Assembly (NCBI RefSeq): GCF_016859285.1
Contig: NC_053402.1
Coordinates: forward strand, 8,390,531-8,454,530
Length of the DNA stretch: 64,000 bases
Reading direction: 5' to 3'
Source of the DNA: Xiphias gladius
Taxonomy: Eukaryota > Chordata > Actinopteri > Istiophoriformes > Xiphiidae
Part shown: positions 62,494-64,000 of the stretch, piece after piece
Numbering within the stretch: position 1 is the first letter of the stretch
Layout: every line of letters starts with the position of its first letter
Made by a program: the position numbers and the translations under genes
Notes under the pieces: generated by a model
What the model was told of the DNA's origin: nothing
Database searches by the model: none
What the model saw: only the letters and a program-made list of their open reading frames with translations

Positions 62494-62880
62494 AGTGTCG
62501 TTCTTCTTCTTTACTGCCTCTATTTACTGTGTTGTGGATCGAAGCCAATTAAACAGGGAAGTAGGAGAGAGTTCTGTGGGACGACATACAGCATTCGTAA
62601 CAATAGCTGTGTATTTGAAAATTACATCTGAAACTGTTGGACTGACCTTCTTTCTAATACTTTCTTTATTAGGTTTGTCTCATAACTTTTTATCAGAAAT
62701 GTGTATTATAAAACATACATGTATAATTACAACAGAATCTTTTGGTAACTTCCTTTGTGCCGGTCAAGTGAACTGCTTGGACAGTTTAGATTTTTACATG
62801 TACTAACAGATTTGCCATTTTTGAGCAAGATCCAAGACCCCAATGAAGAGAATCTATTAAAAATTATCCAGGTATTTATA

Positions 62881-63631
62881 CACTACTGATCACAGGGTTT
62901 AGAACACCTCAATTTTTCCACTTTTTTTCCATGTAAATTAAAGCATAGAACAAATAAAAAACTGGACATTTAACAAAAATGAATCATTGAATCTTTTTGT
63001 TAAACAAAATTTAATCTAAATTTTTGACTCATCCAGCAGCTGAACACACTTGTTGCGTTCTTTCTACAATGGAAATGAAACATTGTTTGGATGGTTTTAG
63101 TTTGCTTTGCTTTCACCTTCTGTCCAGTTCATTCCAAACCATCCCCATGGGCTTTAGGTCTTGCGACTGCTCTGGTCTTCTATCATGTGAAACCAGCGTC
63201 TGGTTCTTTTCTTCTGGGTCATTATCTTGCTGCAGGATGAACTCCTGACCAACCAGTCTGTCTTCCTTTGTTACTTGTCTTTTCTCACCATTCTGATAGC
63301 AGTATACAGTACAGCACCACTTCCTGCAATACAGTATTGTCCCCATAATGCATCAGAGGTTGTAGGAACAGTTTGTTCCAACGCTGCCTGCGTACAGACA
63401 GAAGGTTCCAAGTTTTAGTTTACTTCCACAGCTGAAGAAAATCTATAAGTTTTTAACCCCTCACTTGATCCATGAAAAAATATCTTTTTATAAATGACAT
63501 TTATATTAGAACTTTTTTTTTTTTTTTTTTTAACCATTTATGTTTGCACCATTTAAGGTTTTTCACTAGACTTGAAGTGGTTGAATGAAAACTGGGAAAA
63601 TGGGGCGTTCTTAAACTTTTGACCGGTGGTG
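62881..63631 (-). mobile_element. internally deleted Tc1-like transposon
   Basis: A 751-bp element is bounded by TA at 62879-62880 and 63632-63633. Its ends are diverged inverted repeats: CACTACTGATCACAGGG on the left, CACCACCGGTCAAAAG read inward from the right. The minus strand at 63113-63346 keeps transposase phrases such as FILQQDNDPEEK and MVWNELDRR. About half of a normal Tc1 element is missing, and its end sequence differs from the 60349-61843 copy, so it is another subfamily. Confidence 0.85.
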
Positions 63632-63633
63632 TA

Positions 63634-64000
63634 TATGCTCATAATGTGAACGTAATGTGTAACCTCAGTGAATAAAAAAATCAATAAATTGTAAAAGGCG
63701 AGGTTTGGATTAAGAGATAATACAAATCTTTTTTTTAAAATATAACTTCTGAGTAGAAATCAAAATTAATAGCACTCTGTACTCTAGCTGAAGGGGATAT
63801 GGATCTGCACTGGTTGAGCATGCCCACATATTTTGGTATTACCAATATATTCTGCCTTTTTGGGATAGAAAGGGACATTTAATATCATGGACACTGAGTT
63901 CTAATATTAATGTTTCGTTTGTCTCTCTGTGATTTGGAGATATGTGTAAAATTTGCGCAAACGTAATACCCATCGTGTGAAGATCTTTATGGTTGCGAGT
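63634..64000. other. terminal flank
   Basis: AT-rich sequence with no recognisable gene, element or structure. Confidence 0.6.

Overview
This window is vertebrate genomic DNA, almost certainly from a ray-finned (teleost) fish. It has split genes with GT-AG introns, a CpG-rich promoter, very long CA/GT microsatellites, Tc1-like transposons and several dispersed repeats of a type common in fish. There is no bacterial-style operon, phage, CRISPR array or convincing intact tRNA or rRNA gene. All gene models were built by hand from reading frame, splice consensus and phase, plus remembered protein families. No search was run.

Layout: (1) bud31 (minus strand, coding 414-3455) and pdap1 (plus, 4108-7493) are head to head around a 652-bp interval that holds a perfect CRE near bud31. 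(2) shmt1 (plus, 10023-14688) encodes cytosolic serine hydroxymethyltransferase. (3) cpsf4 (plus, 18929-22537) and atp5mf (minus, 23613-26335) are tail to tail. (4) From 26.4 to about 39.6 kb I find no gene, only microsatellites, purine/pyrimidine-biased DNA and dispersed repeats. (5) slc29a4 (plus) has a probable non-coding first exon near 40 kb and coding exons from 42742 to 56658. (6) The 3' flank (56.7-64 kb) carries a nearly full-length dead Tc1-like element and a shorter, internally deleted one.

The genes are independent housekeeping or transport genes: splicing (bud31), a PP28-family phosphoprotein (pdap1), one-carbon metabolism (shmt1), mRNA 3'-end processing (cpsf4), ATP synthase (atp5mf) and monoamine/organic-cation transport (slc29a4). 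BUD31, PDAP1, CPSF4 and ATP5MF are also neighbours on human 7q22, so the block is an old linkage group. shmt1 inside it and slc29a4 beside it differ from the human arrangement.

The least expected items are: a two-exon coding segment with SFI1-like Trp/Phe spacing inside bud31 intron 1; two strong hairpins (40963-41029 and 62446-62493); a GT/GCGT microsatellite plus a small upstream ORF just before the slc29a4 start codon; a GT tract touching an shmt1 splice donor; and a possible frame-shifting cassette exon in slc29a4.
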